The notes under the pieces were generated by a model. That model was not told the DNA's origin, searched no databases, and was given only the letters and a program-made list of their open reading frames with translations. A stretch of DNA of 64,000 nt from the NCBI RefSeq assembly GCF_004011835.1, contig NZ_RKLN01000003.1, positions 663,512 to 727,511 on the forward strand. Reading direction: 5' to 3'. Positions 43,229 through 53,590 of the stretch are shown here, piece by piece (positions within the stretch are counted from its first letter, which is position 1; the number at the start of each line of letters is the position of its first letter). This DNA is from Rhodococcus spongiicola (GTDB lineage: Bacteria > Actinomycetota > Actinomycetes > Mycobacteriales > Mycobacteriaceae). The translations under genes were made by a program, and so were the position numbers.

Positions 43229-43243
43229 TCCCGCGAGAGTTCG

Positions 43244-43350
43244 AACCTGGTCGCCCGCGACCGTGAAACCTGGTCGCCCGCGACCGTGAAACCTGGTCGC
43301 CCACGAACGTGAAACCTGGTCGCCCACGAACGTGAAACCTGGTCGCTACC
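43244..43350 (+). repeat. Tandem repeat, 23-bp period, five copies, with TGA in each of four units
   Basis: AACCTGGTCGCCCGCGACCG-like units start at 43244, 43267, 43290, 43313 and 43336. TGA falls at 43264, 43287, 43310 and 43333, in all three frames, between dinG (stop 43226) and the ABC gene. In later units CCCGCGACC becomes CCCACGAAC, so the array diverges in pairs. Confidence 0.92.
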
Positions 43351-43375
43351 GTCGCGGCCGACCTATGCTCGGGCG

Positions 43376-44305
43376 ATGGACTCGGTGATCTCGGTTCACG
43401 GACTCACCAAACACTTCGGCGACGTCCGCGCCCTCGACGGCCTCGATCTCGAGGTGGGCCAGGGTGAGGTCCACGGCTTCCTGGGTCCCAACGGGTCCGG
43501 GAAGTCCACGACGATCCGTGTGCTGCTCGGCCTGCTGCGCGCGGACGGAGGCGACGTCTCCGTTCTCGGGGCGGACCCGTGGCGTGACGCGGTGAGCCTG
43601 CACCGACACCTCGCGTACGTGCCGGGCGACGTGAATCTTTGGCCAAACCTCACCGGTGGTGAGGCGATAGATCTGTTCGGCCGACTCCACGGCGGCCTCG
43701 ACGACGGGCGCCGCCGGGAGCTGATGGAACGGTTCGAACTCGACCCGACGCGCAAGGGCCGCACCTACTCGAAGGGAAACCGGCAAAAGGTCGCACTCGT
43801 CGCAGCGCTGGCCGCGGACGCCCAGCTGCTGATTCTCGACGAGCCGACGTCGGGCCTGGACCCGCTGATGGAAGCCGTGTTCCAGCAATGCATCGGCGAG
43901 GCGGCCAGTGATGGCCGCACAGTCCTGCTGTCGAGCCACATCCTCGCCGAGGTCGAGTCGCTGTGCCAGGTGGTGACCATCATCCGCGCCGGCCGGACGG
44001 TGCAGAGCGGCACGCTGCGAGAACTCCGACACCTGACCCGCACGACGGTCTCCGCGACCACGCGCAAGTCCCCGGACGGGCTCGCATCGGTACCGGGGGT
44101 GCACAACCTGCAGGTCGTCGACGACGGAGACTCCGGCGCGAGCAACCACATCACCTTCGCCGTCGACTCCGAACAGGTCGACTCGGTCATGTCGATGCTC
44201 GCGGACCTCGGTGTCCTCACGATCACCGCACATCCCCCGACGCTCGCGGACCTGTTCCTGCGTGAGTACAGCGACCAGTTCGACTCGCTGGGCATCGAGC
44301 GCTGA
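43376..44305 (+). CDS. ABC transporter ATP-binding protein
   Basis: A 309-residue ATPase. It has Walker [20 protein letters not shown], a Q-loop region, the signature [15 protein letters not shown] in place of LSGGQ, Walker [15 protein letters not shown] and the switch His in [13 protein letters not shown]-terminal regulatory extension follows. It is coupled to the permease gene by a 1-nt overlap. The pair resembles actinobacterial drug or polyketide exporters. Confidence 0.93.
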   Translation: MDSVISVHGLTKHFGDVRALDGLDLEVGQGEVHGFLGPNGSGKSTTIRVLLGLLRADGGDVSVLGADPWRDAVSLHRHLAYVPGDVNLWPNLTGGEAIDLFGRLHGGLDDGRRRELMERFELDPTRKGRTYSKGNRQKVALVAALAADAQLLILDEPTSGLDPLMEAVFQQCIGEAASDGRTVLLSSHILAEVESLCQVVTIIRAGRTVQSGTLRELRHLTRTTVSATTRKSPDGLASVPGVHNLQVVDDGDSGASNHITFAVDSEQVDSVMSMLADLGVLTITAHPPTLADLFLREYSDQFDSLGIER

Positions 44306-45954
44306 TGACGACGCAGGTCGAGCGGACGCAGCAGGTCACGCGGCCCGCCGATGCGTCTACGACGGATCCGCTCGCCGGCACGTGGACGCTGACCCGGCTG
44401 GCGTTGCGGGTCGACCGCATCCGCCTACCCGCATGGGTGATCGGGGTCGGCGGATCGACGGTGCTGTTGGCATCGAGCTACGGGACGCTCTATCCCACGG
44501 TCGAGTCTCGGCAGGCGCGCGCCGCGCTCATCGAGTCGCCGGCCGCGACTGCCCTGGCCGGTCCCGGCTACGGGCTGTCGGACTACACGCTCGGCGCGAT
44601 GGTCGCGAACGAGATCGCCGGGATCACGATGGCTGCGGTCGCGATCATGTCTGTGCTGCTCGTGACGCTGCATCTGCGAACGGAGGAGGAAACCGGGCGT
44701 GCGGAGATGCTGCGCGCGGGCGTGGTGGGGCGATTCGCGCCGATCACATCGGGGTTGGCGGTGGTGCTGCTCGCCAACCTCCTGATAAGCCTCGTGCTCG
44801 GACTGGGTCTGTCGGCCGTTGGGCTACCGGCGCTCGGATCGTGGAACCTCGCCGCGTCGGTCTTCATGGTCGGGTTGGTCTTCGGTGCGACATCTGCACT
44901 GTTCTCCCAGGTGACCGAACATGCCCGCACGGCCAGTGGTCTGGGCCTGGTGGCAGTCGCCGTCGCGTACCTGCTTCGTGCGGTAGGCGACGTCCGCGCG
45001 AAGGAGAGCGGCAGCACCTTTTCATGGCTGTCACCGATCGGGTGGGGGCAGGCCACCCGTGCGTACGTCGACGAACGCTGGTGGCCGCTGCTGCTGGGCC
45101 TGGCCGCGGTCGTCGTCGGTGTCGTGCTCGCTTACCTACTGGTGGGTCGGCGCGATGTCGGCGCGGGTCTGATCGCGCCACGCGGTGGCCGGCCCCGCGC
45201 CAGCCGAGCACTGGCCGGGATCACCACACTGACACTGCGCCTGCAGCGCAATCAGATCGTGGCGTGGGGTCTCGGCGTCGTCGTGTGGGCCGTTCCGATC
45301 GGTGCGCTCGGGGAGCAGGTCGCGGAGTTCGTCGACCAGGATCCGCGTCTGGCAGAGCTGTTGCCGGGCGGGGAAGGCAACGCCACCCAGGGCGCGTTTG
45401 CGCTGTACCTGGTGATCTTGATGGTCATGGCGTGCATGTACGCCCTCACGGCCATCCAATCTGCTCGCAACGAGGAGACGGCCGGCCGTGCCGAGGATGT
45501 TCTGTCCAGGCCGGTGTCACGGTGGCGGTGGCTCGGAGCGCAACTTGTGGTGCTCACGATCGTGACGGTGCTCATCGTCCTGGCCACGGGCATCGTCATG
45601 GGCATCACCGCCGCCGTGACCCTGGACGACGGGTCCATGTTCGGCCGACTCGTCGGCGCCGCCGCCAATGGGCTGCCCGCGACCCTTTCCGTGGTCGGCC
45701 TGACCGCGGCCGTGTACGCGTGGTTTCCACGACTGCTGGCGGTGGTGTGGGCGTATCTCGGCTACATGCTGGTGATCGGGATGTTCCTCGAGGTTCTGCC
45801 CGACTGGACTGGGTGGGCGTCGCCGTTCCACCTGACACCCAACATGCCGGCCGACGAGTTCAACGCCGCGCCACTGATCGTGCTGCTCGTCGTGGCGGTG
45901 GCGTTCTACGCGCTCGCGCTGGTCGGTTTCCGACGCCGCGACGTCCCGTCCTAG
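44305..45954 (+). CDS. ABC exporter permease (polyketide-antibiotic-exporter-like)
   Basis: A 549-residue integral membrane protein with about twelve hydrophobic segments in two halves (for example VWAYLGYMLVIGMFLEVLPDW). Repeated signatures EEETGRAEMLRAG and NEETAGRAEDVLSRPVSRW mark the two halves, as in the actinobacterial ABC-2-like exporter family. It overlaps convergently with glgP by 3 nt (CTAG). The substrate is not evident. Confidence 0.87.
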   Translation: MTTQVERTQQVTRPADASTTDPLAGTWTLTRLALRVDRIRLPAWVIGVGGSTVLLASSYGTLYPTVESRQARAALIESPAATALAGPGYGLSDYTLGAMVANEIAGITMAAVAIMSVLLVTLHLRTEEETGRAEMLRAGVVGRFAPITSGLAVVLLANLLISLVLGLGLSAVGLPALGSWNLAASVFMVGLVFGATSALFSQVTEHARTASGLGLVAVAVAYLLRAVGDVRAKESGSTFSWLSPIGWGQATRAYVDERWWPLLLGLAAVVVGVVLAYLLVGRRDVGAGLIAPRGGRPRASRALAGITTLTLRLQRNQIVAWGLGVVVWAVPIGALGEQVAEFVDQDPRLAELLPGGEGNATQGAFALYLVILMVMACMYALTAIQSARNEETAGRAEDVLSRPVSRWRWLGAQLVVLTIVTVLIVLATGIVMGITAAVTLDDGSMFGRLVGAAANGLPATLSVVGLTAAVYAWFPRLLAVVWAYLGYMLVIGMFLEVLPDWTGWASPFHLTPNMPADEFNAAPLIVLLVVAVAFYALALVGFRRRDVPS

Positions 45955-48551
45955 ACGTACGGTGCCGCGACGAGGCCGAACTCGGCGTCGTTGGCGAGCA
46001 GTCCGTGGTGCGGCAGGACCCTGACCGTGTAGCCGACCGACCCGGACACCGGAAGCGGGGTGGTGGCGGTGAAGATCTCCCCCAGGCCGTCGCTGCCCGA
46101 GTGCGCCATCGACACCGCCGTCACGTCGGTGAGATCCTCATTGGGACCGACCCGACCCAACACCGCCTGCACGACGACGTCCTCCGGCGTGAGCCCGCCG
46201 AGCTGGACGAATGCCCGCAGCGACAGGGCGGCGCCGATCTCGGGGGTGTCGGGGAGCCCGGCGCTGTCGACCTCCATCACCTGGACGGCCGGCCATGCCG
46301 CCTCCACACGCCGCCGGTACTCGGCCAATTCCCGCGCGCCGGAGAAGTCGTCAGGCAGCAGACCCCGGGCCGCAGCAGCAGCGGGCGCATAGTACTCGAC
46401 CGAATAGTCGCGCACCATGCGCGATGCGAGCACCTTGGGGCCGAGGCTCTCCAAGGTATGCCGCACCATTTCGACCCAGCGCGTGGGCAGGCCGGTGTCG
46501 TCGCGGTCGTAGAACCGCGGTAGCACCGACCGCTCGAGCAGTTCGTACAGGGCGGTCGCCTCCAGGTCATCGCGGCGGGCCTCGTCGGCGACACCGTCCG
46601 CAGTCGGGATAGCCCAGCCGTTGTCGCCGTCGAACATCTCGTCCCACCATCCGTCGCGGATCGACAGATTGAGGCCTCCGTTGAGCGCCGACTTCATGCC
46701 GGATGTCCCGCACGCCTCGAGCGGTCGCAGTGGGTTATTGAGCCACACGTCGCATCCCCAGTACAGGTACTGGGCCATCGACATGTCGTAGTCCGGCAAA
46801 AAGACGATCCGGTGCCGGACGTCGTGCTGGTCGGCGAACCGGACCACCTGCTGGATCAGTGCCTTGCCCCCGTCGTCGGCGGGATGGCTCTTGCCGGCGA
46901 CCACCAACTGCACCGGCCGCGTCTCGTCGAGCAGCAGAGCCTTCAACCGCTCGGGGTCGCGCAGCATGAGGGTCAGCCGCTTGTAGGTGGGGACGCGGCG
47001 CGCGAAGCCGACGGTCAGAACGGATGGGTCGAACACCTCGGCGGTCCATCCGAGCTCCGCCTCCGTGGCGCCGCGTTCGAGCCACGACGCCCGGATCCTT
47101 CGGCGCACCTCGGTGACCAGTCGGCCGCGCAGCGTGTTCCGGGTGGCCCAGAGTTCGGTCGGATCGACCTCCCGCAACCGTTCCCAGCCTCGAGCCTCCT
47201 CGAGCAGTTCGGGGCCAACCAGTCGCCGCGCGAGGTCCATCCATTCGCGGGCCGCCCACGTCGGGGCGTGGACCCCGTTGGTGACCGAGCCGATCGGAAC
47301 GTCGGCTGCGTCGAACCCTGGCCAGAGTGATTGGAACATCGCGCGGCTGACCTCGCCGTGCAGCTTGGAGACACCGTTGGCGCGCTGACTCAGACTCAAG
47401 CCCATGTGCGCCATGTTGAAAACGCCGGGTTCGTTCTCGGCACCGAGGGCGAGGATTCGGTCGACGGCGAGACCGGGCAGCAATGTCGACTCGTGCTCAC
47501 CCTCGTTGCCGCCGAAGTAGCGGCGGATCAGATCGTCCGGGAATCGGTCGATGCCCGCCGGCACCGGGGTATGGGTGGTGAAAACCGTGCCCGCACGTAC
47601 CGCGGCGAGGGCCGTATCGAAGTCCAAACCGGTGCTTGTGATCAGTTCCCGGATGCGTTCGAGGCCGAGGAACCCGGCATGGCCCTCGTTCGTGTGGAAC
47701 ACCTCCGGGTCCGCCAGCCCGTGCGCGCGGGTGTAGGCGCGTACCGCTCGGACACCGCCGATGCCGGCGAGGATCTCCTGCTTGATCCGGTGGTCCTGGT
47801 CGCCGCCGTAGAGCCGGTCGGTCACCGCGCGCAGGTCGGGGTCGTTTTCGGCGATGTCGGAGTCGAGCAGCAGCAGCGGAACCCGTCCCACTTGCGCAAT
47901 CCACACCCGGGCGCGCAGGATCCGGCCGCCCGGCATCGCCACGTGGACCAGGACGGGGGCACCGGGTCCGCCGTCACCGGTGCTCTCGGTGAGCAGCCGC
48001 AGCGGCAACCCCTGTGGGTCGTGTGCCGGGTAGTGCTCGGCCTGCCAGCCGTCCTCGGTGAGTGACTGCCGGAAGTAGCCCGACCGATACAGCAGCCCGA
48101 CACCGATCAGCGGCAGCCCCAGGTCAGACGCGGCCTTGAGGTGGTCGCCGGCGAGGATGCCGAGGCCGCCGGAGTAGTTCGGAAGCACCTCGGTGACGCC
48201 GAACTCCATCGAGAAGTACGCGATACCAGTGGCCAGTGGAGCGCCCCGGTCCAGTTGATTCTGGTACCAGCGAGGACGGGTCAGGTAGTCGTCGAGGTCC
48301 GCGGCGGCGCGGTCGAGATCGGCCAGGAACACCGGATCGACCGCGAGGTCGTCGAGGCGGCCCGGGTCGACCTCGCCGAGTATGCGGACCGGGTCGTGGC
48401 GTACCTGTGTCCACAGCTCGGGGTCGATCGCCGCGAACAGGTCGTGCGTGGGTGAATGCCAGGACCATCGCAGATTTGTCGACAGCGGCTCCAGCGCCGC
48501 GAGGCGCTCGGGGAGGTGGGCTCGGACGGTAAACCGACGCAGGGCTTTCAC
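45951..48551 (-). CDS. glgP: Alpha-glucan (glycogen) phosphorylase
   Basis: An 866-residue GT35 phosphorylase releasing glucose-1-phosphate. It has IAYFSMEFGVTEVLPNYSGGLG (active-site loop) and THTPVPAGIDRF, and the PLP-lysine region EACGTSGMKSALNGGLNLSIRDGWWDE. The N-terminal DUF3417 domain (LEPLSTNLRWSWHSPTHDLF) is typical of the actinobacterial short type. GTG 48551. Mtb Rv1328 is in the same place. It is divergent from glgE across a small membrane-protein gene. Confidence 0.95.
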   Translation of the reverse strand: MKALRRFTVRAHLPERLAALEPLSTNLRWSWHSPTHDLFAAIDPELWTQVRHDPVRILGEVDPGRLDDLAVDPVFLADLDRAAADLDDYLTRPRWYQNQLDRGAPLATGIAYFSMEFGVTEVLPNYSGGLGILAGDHLKAASDLGLPLIGVGLLYRSGYFRQSLTEDGWQAEHYPAHDPQGLPLRLLTESTGDGGPGAPVLVHVAMPGGRILRARVWIAQVGRVPLLLLDSDIAENDPDLRAVTDRLYGGDQDHRIKQEILAGIGGVRAVRAYTRAHGLADPEVFHTNEGHAGFLGLERIRELITSTGLDFDTALAAVRAGTVFTTHTPVPAGIDRFPDDLIRRYFGGNEGEHESTLLPGLAVDRILALGAENEPGVFNMAHMGLSLSQRANGVSKLHGEVSRAMFQSLWPGFDAADVPIGSVTNGVHAPTWAAREWMDLARRLVGPELLEEARGWERLREVDPTELWATRNTLRGRLVTEVRRRIRASWLERGATEAELGWTAEVFDPSVLTVGFARRVPTYKRLTLMLRDPERLKALLLDETRPVQLVVAGKSHPADDGGKALIQQVVRFADQHDVRHRIVFLPDYDMSMAQYLYWGCDVWLNNPLRPLEACGTSGMKSALNGGLNLSIRDGWWDEMFDGDNGWAIPTADGVADEARRDDLEATALYELLERSVLPRFYDRDDTGLPTRWVEMVRHTLESLGPKVLASRMVRDYSVEYYAPAAAAARGLLPDDFSGARELAEYRRRVEAAWPAVQVMEVDSAGLPDTPEIGAALSLRAFVQLGGLTPEDVVVQAVLGRVGPNEDLTDVTAVSMAHSGSDGLGEIFTATTPLPVSGSVGYTVRVLPHHGLLANDAEFGLVAAPYV

Positions 48552-48617
48552 GTGGCGAAGACTACCGACATTCGGGCCCTATGACTCGCCGAGCGGCGGC
48601 GCCCGAGTCGGTGGTCC

Positions 48618-49211
48618 TCAATCCCGCCAGGCGACGAGGAACTCGTACCAAGGCCCACCGAGGTGCGTCGCGGAGGAGGCGGTGGGTGTGCCGTCGGGCG
48701 AGTACACCCACCCCGACACCGCCATCCCGGGGTCCGCACGGACGAAATAGACCGCGTTGTCCGAGCGCTGTCTCACGGAGCGGAAGTCGAAGCGGCCGAT
48801 CTCGACGTTCGAACGCGACCGCTCAGGTGAGGCAAGGACGTCGAGCGCGACGCGTTCGAACTCCGGGCGCATGTCGTCGAAGCTCGGCGGTGGAAGCAAG
48901 AGCGCTGAGGCCGCCGCAGCAGCTACAACAGTCGGCGCGGCCATGATCCACCATGTCCACCGCCTGTCCTGGCCGACGAAGTGCAGCGTGCGGATCGCCC
49001 ACACGGTGCCGGCCACAATGAGGACCAGCAGAGCCGTCCCGCCGAAGAGGAGCGGATCGGCCCACGCCATGTCCCCGAATCGCGACGGCCACCAGTCGTA
49101 GTGAAGGCAAACCAGGACGATCACGGCGACGCCGGTGATTGCGGTGAGAATCCGACCTGGTGGTTTGTTGTCCGAGACGATGTCCCCGGGCTCGACCTGC
49201 CGCTCCCCCAT
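48618..49211 (-). CDS. Uncharacterised membrane protein
   Basis: A 197-residue protein that I do not recognise. Three hydrophobic segments ([39 protein letters not shown] and [20 protein letters not shown]) are followed by an extracytoplasmic domain of about 90 residues with [19 protein letters not shown]. The ATG start at 49211 is the first in frame after the glgE promoter side. It sits between glgP and glgE, divergent from glgE, so it may share the promoter region but nothing links it to glycogen. Confidence 0.7.
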   Translation of the reverse strand: MGERQVEPGDIVSDNKPPGRILTAITGVAVIVLVCLHYDWWPSRFGDMAWADPLLFGGTALLVLIVAGTVWAIRTLHFVGQDRRWTWWIMAAPTVVAAAAASALLLPPPSFDDMRPEFERVALDVLASPERSRSNVEIGRFDFRSVRQRSDNAVYFVRADPGMAVSGWVYSPDGTPTASSATHLGGPWYEFLVAWRD

Positions 49212-49342
49212 GTCGCCACCATATCGGTGGTCCACGGCGGCCGTACCCAGGGAGTACCGGCGCGGCGCGGGTCGCTGAACTACCGTTGATCCATCACCGT
49301 CGCCCCCTGTCCTTGGACGGTGGGAGCCCGAAGGGAGTGCGC

Positions 49343-51343
49343 GTGCCAGGTCGCCTCGCCATCGACGACGTGCTGCCCTCGATCGACGGGGGCCGCTTCC
49401 CGGCCAAGGCCGTCGTCGGTGAGGTGTTTCCCGTGTCCGCGAGCGTGTGGCGCGAGGGCCACGAGGCGGTCGCGGCGACACTCGTCGTCGAGGGTCCCGA
49501 GGGCGTGCTGCGGATCCCCATGTATCCCGGCCCGCTGCACGATGTCTTCCACGCGACCTTCACCCCCACGAGTGTCGGCACCTGGACGTACGCGATCGAA
49601 GCGTGGGGTGATCCTATTCAGACATGGCGCAGCGCGATCGAGGCGAAACTCGCTGTCGGGCAGGGCCCCGCAGAACTCGCCAACGATCTCGAGGTGGGCG
49701 CGCGGCTGTTCGACCGTGCCGCCGCGGTCGATGACGCACACGACGGTGACCGGCTTCGCACGGTGTCGGCCGCCCTGCGATCGGATCGGCAGCTGCCGGT
49801 GCGTGTCGCTCCCGCCTTCTCGGCCGAGGTCGCGGAGATCCTGCGGACCCGGCCGCTGCAGGAACTGGTGACCGCGTCGCGCACGTACGATGTCGTCGTC
49901 GATCGCCGACGAGCACTCTTCGGTTCCTGGTACGAGTTCTTCCCCCGATCCACTGGTGGGTGGGACGAGCACGGCGTCCCACGGCACGGCACGTTCGAAA
50001 CGGCCACCGAGGACCTCCCGCGCATCGCCGCGATGGGGTTCGACGTCGTGTACCTGCCGCCGATCCACCCGATCGGTGAGATCAACCGCAAGGGCCCCAA
50101 CAACTCTCTGACCGCCGGCCCCGACGACGTCGGGTCTCCGTGGGCGATCGGGTCTGCCGATGGCGGTCACGACGCCGTCGACCCCCGACTCGGTACCCAG
50201 GCCGACTTCGAAGCATTCGTCGCCGACGCCGCACGTCTCGGACTCGAGGTCGCTCTCGACCTCGCACTGCAGTGCGCACCCGATCACCCCTGGCCACGCG
50301 AGCATCCCGAGTGGTTCACGCAACTACCGGACAAGACGATCGCGTTCGCGGAGAATCCGCCCAAGAAGTACCAGGACATCTATCCGATCAACTTCGATCT
50401 CGACCCCGCCGGGATCCGCGACGAGGTGCTGCGCGTCGTCCGACACTGGGTTGGCGCGGGCGTCAAGATATTCCGGGTCGACAACCCCCACACCAAGCCG
50501 CCGGACCTGTGGGAATGGCTGATCGGCGAGGTCAAGAAGACCGACCCGGACGTGCTGTTCCTCTCCGAGGCCTTCACCCGTCCCGCGCGGCTCTACGGGC
50601 TCGCCAAGCGCGGCTTCACGCAGTCGTACACGTACTTCACGTGGCGGGTGCACAAGTGGGAACTGACCCAGTTCGGCGTCGAGATCGCGGCCAAGGCCGA
50701 CGAGGCCCGCCCGAACCTCTTCGTGAACACGCCGGACATCCTCCACGAGAGCCTCCAACACGGCGGACCCGGAATGTTCGCGCTGCGGGCGGCGCTCGCA
50801 GCCACGCTTTCGCCCACCTGGGGGGTCTACTCGGGCTACGAGCTGTTCGAGCACGTCGCCGTCCGGCCTGGTAGCGAGGAGTACCTGGACTCGGAGAAGT
50901 ATCAGCTACGTCCGCGCGACTACGCCGGAGCCCGCTCCCGCGGCGAGTCACTCGAACCGTGGCTCGCGACGCTCAACCGGATCCGCCGCGCCCACCCCGC
51001 GCTGCAGCAGCTGCGGAACCTGCACTTCCACCACATCGACAACGACGCCCTCATCGCCTACTCGAAATTCGACCCGGTCACCGGCGACGCGGTTCTCACT
51101 GTCGTCAACCTCGATCCATTCGGGGCACAGCAGGGCTTCATCTCCCTCGACATGCCGGCGATCGGACGGGACTGGCACGACCACTTGTCCGTCCACGACC
51201 GGGTCAGCGGCGAACAGTACGAGTGGGGGCAGCACAACTTTGTTCGGCTCGAGCCCTGGCGGGCGAGCGCCCACATCCTCGCGCTTCCGCCCGTTCCGCT
51301 CGAAGCGCGCCGACGCCTCGCTGATCGGGAGCACAGTCCGTGA
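49343..51343 (+). CDS. glgE: Alpha-1,4-glucan:maltose-1-phosphate maltosyltransferase
   Basis: A 666-residue GH13 enzyme that transfers maltose from maltose-1-phosphate to growing alpha-glucan. The nucleophile Asp is in [20 protein letters not shown], the acid/base Glu in [11 protein letters not shown] and the third Asp in [12 protein letters not shown]. The N-terminal domain S and the insert [20 protein letters not shown] are characteristic. GAAGGGA favours GTG 49343 over GTG 49337. It overlaps glgB by 4 nt. The maltose-1-phosphate-making treS and mak (pep2) genes are not in this window. Confidence 0.95.
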   Translation: MPGRLAIDDVLPSIDGGRFPAKAVVGEVFPVSASVWREGHEAVAATLVVEGPEGVLRIPMYPGPLHDVFHATFTPTSVGTWTYAIEAWGDPIQTWRSAIEAKLAVGQGPAELANDLEVGARLFDRAAAVDDAHDGDRLRTVSAALRSDRQLPVRVAPAFSAEVAEILRTRPLQELVTASRTYDVVVDRRRALFGSWYEFFPRSTGGWDEHGVPRHGTFETATEDLPRIAAMGFDVVYLPPIHPIGEINRKGPNNSLTAGPDDVGSPWAIGSADGGHDAVDPRLGTQADFEAFVADAARLGLEVALDLALQCAPDHPWPREHPEWFTQLPDKTIAFAENPPKKYQDIYPINFDLDPAGIRDEVLRVVRHWVGAGVKIFRVDNPHTKPPDLWEWLIGEVKKTDPDVLFLSEAFTRPARLYGLAKRGFTQSYTYFTWRVHKWELTQFGVEIAAKADEARPNLFVNTPDILHESLQHGGPGMFALRAALAATLSPTWGVYSGYELFEHVAVRPGSEEYLDSEKYQLRPRDYAGARSRGESLEPWLATLNRIRRAHPALQQLRNLHFHHIDNDALIAYSKFDPVTGDAVLTVVNLDPFGAQQGFISLDMPAIGRDWHDHLSVHDRVSGEQYEWGQHNFVRLEPWRASAHILALPPVPLEARRRLADREHSP

Positions 51344-53535
51344 CGCCCAGAGCCGCTGTGTGCCCGCCCGACCCACTCGATCTGACACTGCTCGCGCAAG
51401 GCACCCATCACGACCCGCACGCGGTGCTCGGTGCGCACGCCCGACCCGACGGTACGGTGATCCGCGCCCTGCGCCCGGGTGCGGAGTCCGTGTCGGCTCG
51501 GATCGGAGACCGGGACTACCCACTGCACCGCGTTGCGCACGACGTCTTCAGCGCCCTGATCCCACTGCACGACCTGATGGACTATCGCCTCGTCGTGAAC
51601 TACCCGGGCGACCACGTCGTCGTCACCGCGGACGGCTACCGCTTCCTCCCCACCCTGGGCGAGTTGGACCTACACCTGTTCGGCGAGGGCCGGCACGAAC
51701 AACTCTGGGAGGTTCTCGGCGCCCATACGCGGACATACGAGACCCCGGACGGCGCCGTGCGGGGCACCTCGTTCGCGGTGTGGGCGCCCTCCGCGCGCGG
51801 GGTAACCGTGCTGGGCGAGTTCGATCTGTGGGGAGGACGCACCTTCCCCCTACGGGTACTCGGGAGCACCGGCGTGTGGGAGGTATTCGTCCCGGACGTC
51901 GGCGTGGGCGAGATGTACAAGTTCCGCATCCACGGCCGCGACGGCAACGTTCGCGACAAGGCCGATCCAATGGCGTTTGCGACCGAGACGCCCCCCGCGA
52001 CCGCGTCGGTCGTGGCCGAATCGACCCATCAGTGGACCGACGACGAATGGATCACGGCTCGCAGTGGTCTCGAACCATGCCGTGGACCGATGAGCGTGTA
52101 CGAGGTTCACCTCGGCTCATGGCGTCCCGGTCTGGGCTACATCGAACTGGCCGAGGAACTGAGCCGGTACGTCATCGAAGCCGGCTTCACCCACGTCGAA
52201 CTGCTGCCGGTCGCCGAGCACCCGTACGGGGGGTCGTGGGGCTACCAGGTGACCTCGTACTACGCCCCCACGGCTCGATTCGGCACCCCCGACGACTTCC
52301 GATCCTTCGTGGACCGCCTGCACCGCTCCGGCATCGGCGTCATCATCGACTGGGTGCCCGCGCACTTCCCCAAGGACGAGTGGGCGCTGGCCAGATTCGA
52401 CGGCACACCCCTGTACGAGCACGCCCATCCACACCGCGGCGAGCAACTCGATTGGGGCACTTACGTCTTCGACTACGGGCGCCGGGAGGTACGAAACTTC
52501 CTGGTGGCGAACGCGCTGTTCTGGTTCGACGAGTTCCACGTGGACGGACTGCGGGTCGACGCCGTCGCGTCCATGCTGTACCTCGACTACTCGCGGCCGT
52601 CCGACCAATGGACGCCGAACGTCCATGGCGGACGGGAGAACCTCGAGGCCGTCGCCTTCCTGCAGGAGATGAACGCGACCGTGCACAAACTCCACCGCGG
52701 GGTCGTCACGATCGCCGAGGAGTCGACGGCCTGGCCGGGGGTGACTCGGGGCACGAACGTCGGCGGTCTCGGGTTCACGATGAAGTGGAATATGGGCTGG
52801 ATGCACGACACGCTCGGCTACTTGCGGCGCGACCCGATCCACCGCAGCTTCCACCACAACGAGGTCACCTTCTCGTTGATGTACGCGTGGAGCGAGAACT
52901 ACCTGTTGCCGATCAGCCACGACGAGGTCGTACACGGCAAGGGGACGCTGTGGTCGCGCATGCCCGGCGACGACCACGCGAAGGCGGCGGGAGTGCGCGT
53001 GCTGCTCGCCTACATGTGGGCCCATCCAGGCAAGCAACTGCTGTTCATGGGTCAGGAGTTCGGGCAGAGCACCGAATGGTCCGAGGAACACGGCCTGGAC
53101 TGGCAGGAACTCGAAGACCCCGCGACCGGCGAGTTGCACCGCGGCATCAGACAACTCGTGTGTGCGCTCAACAGCGCCTACAGGGCCAGCCCCACGCTGT
53201 GGACGCTGGACACCTCCCCCGGCGGCTACTCGTGGATCGACGCGAACGACACCGAGAACAACGTCCTCAGCTTCCTCCGATTCGGCAGCGACGGCTCACT
53301 CGTCGCGTGCCTGTTCAACTTCTCCGGCGCAACGCATTCGAGCTACCGGGTGGGCCTGCCCGAACCGGGCACGTGGTCTGAGATCCTTAACACCGAGGCG
53401 CGTGATTTCGGGGGGTCGGGGATGGGGAACTTCGGTGGGGTGACGGCGACCGAGCACCCTTGGCACGGTCGCCCGGCCTCGGCCGAGGTCACGCTTCCGG
53501 CCAGCTCAGCGATCTGGATGAGGTGGGATGGGTGA
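51340..53535 (+). CDS. glgB: 1,4-alpha-glucan branching enzyme
   Basis: A 731-residue GH13 branching enzyme. It has an N-terminal CBM48-type domain ([21 protein letters not shown]). The catalytic Asp is in [19 protein letters not shown], the Glu in [12 protein letters not shown], and the His-Asp pair in [17 protein letters not shown] 51340 overlaps the glgE stop (GTGA), making a glgE-glgB operon as in Mtb. Its stop codon starts a four-copy TGA repeat that runs into the next gene's start. Confidence 0.96.
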   Translation: MTPRAAVCPPDPLDLTLLAQGTHHDPHAVLGAHARPDGTVIRALRPGAESVSARIGDRDYPLHRVAHDVFSALIPLHDLMDYRLVVNYPGDHVVVTADGYRFLPTLGELDLHLFGEGRHEQLWEVLGAHTRTYETPDGAVRGTSFAVWAPSARGVTVLGEFDLWGGRTFPLRVLGSTGVWEVFVPDVGVGEMYKFRIHGRDGNVRDKADPMAFATETPPATASVVAESTHQWTDDEWITARSGLEPCRGPMSVYEVHLGSWRPGLGYIELAEELSRYVIEAGFTHVELLPVAEHPYGGSWGYQVTSYYAPTARFGTPDDFRSFVDRLHRSGIGVIIDWVPAHFPKDEWALARFDGTPLYEHAHPHRGEQLDWGTYVFDYGRREVRNFLVANALFWFDEFHVDGLRVDAVASMLYLDYSRPSDQWTPNVHGGRENLEAVAFLQEMNATVHKLHRGVVTIAEESTAWPGVTRGTNVGGLGFTMKWNMGWMHDTLGYLRRDPIHRSFHHNEVTFSLMYAWSENYLLPISHDEVVHGKGTLWSRMPGDDHAKAAGVRVLLAYMWAHPGKQLLFMGQEFGQSTEWSEEHGLDWQELEDPATGELHRGIRQLVCALNSAYRASPTLWTLDTSPGGYSWIDANDTENNVLSFLRFGSDGSLVACLFNFSGATHSSYRVGLPEPGTWSEILNTEARDFGGSGMGNFGGVTATEHPWHGRPASAEVTLPASSAIWMRWDG

Positions 53536-53590
53536 AGAGGATGGTGCGGTGACGGGGCTGGATCGGTGACAGCTGGATCGGTGACGGGGC
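53526..53590 (+). repeat. Stop-codon tandem repeat (17, 17, 15 bp spacing), four copies
   Basis: TGA occurs at 53533 (glgB stop), 53550, 53567 and 53582 in units like GGATCGGTGACGGGG. The first three TGAs cover all frames. The last units also contain the GTG start codons (53566 or 53581) of the following peptidase gene. Confidence 0.85.

Noticed and set aside
43244..43350. CRISPR array
   Set aside because: The units are contiguous with a 23-bp period and have no unique spacers, and there are no cas genes in the window.
44211..46523. 770-codon plus-strand ORF across the ABC permease and glgP
   Set aside because: High-GC overlap artefact: it crosses two well-supported genes in other frames and has Arg/Gly-biased composition.
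51240..53381. 713-codon plus-strand ORF over glgE and glgB
   Set aside because: Shadow frame of the branching enzyme with no recognisable domain.
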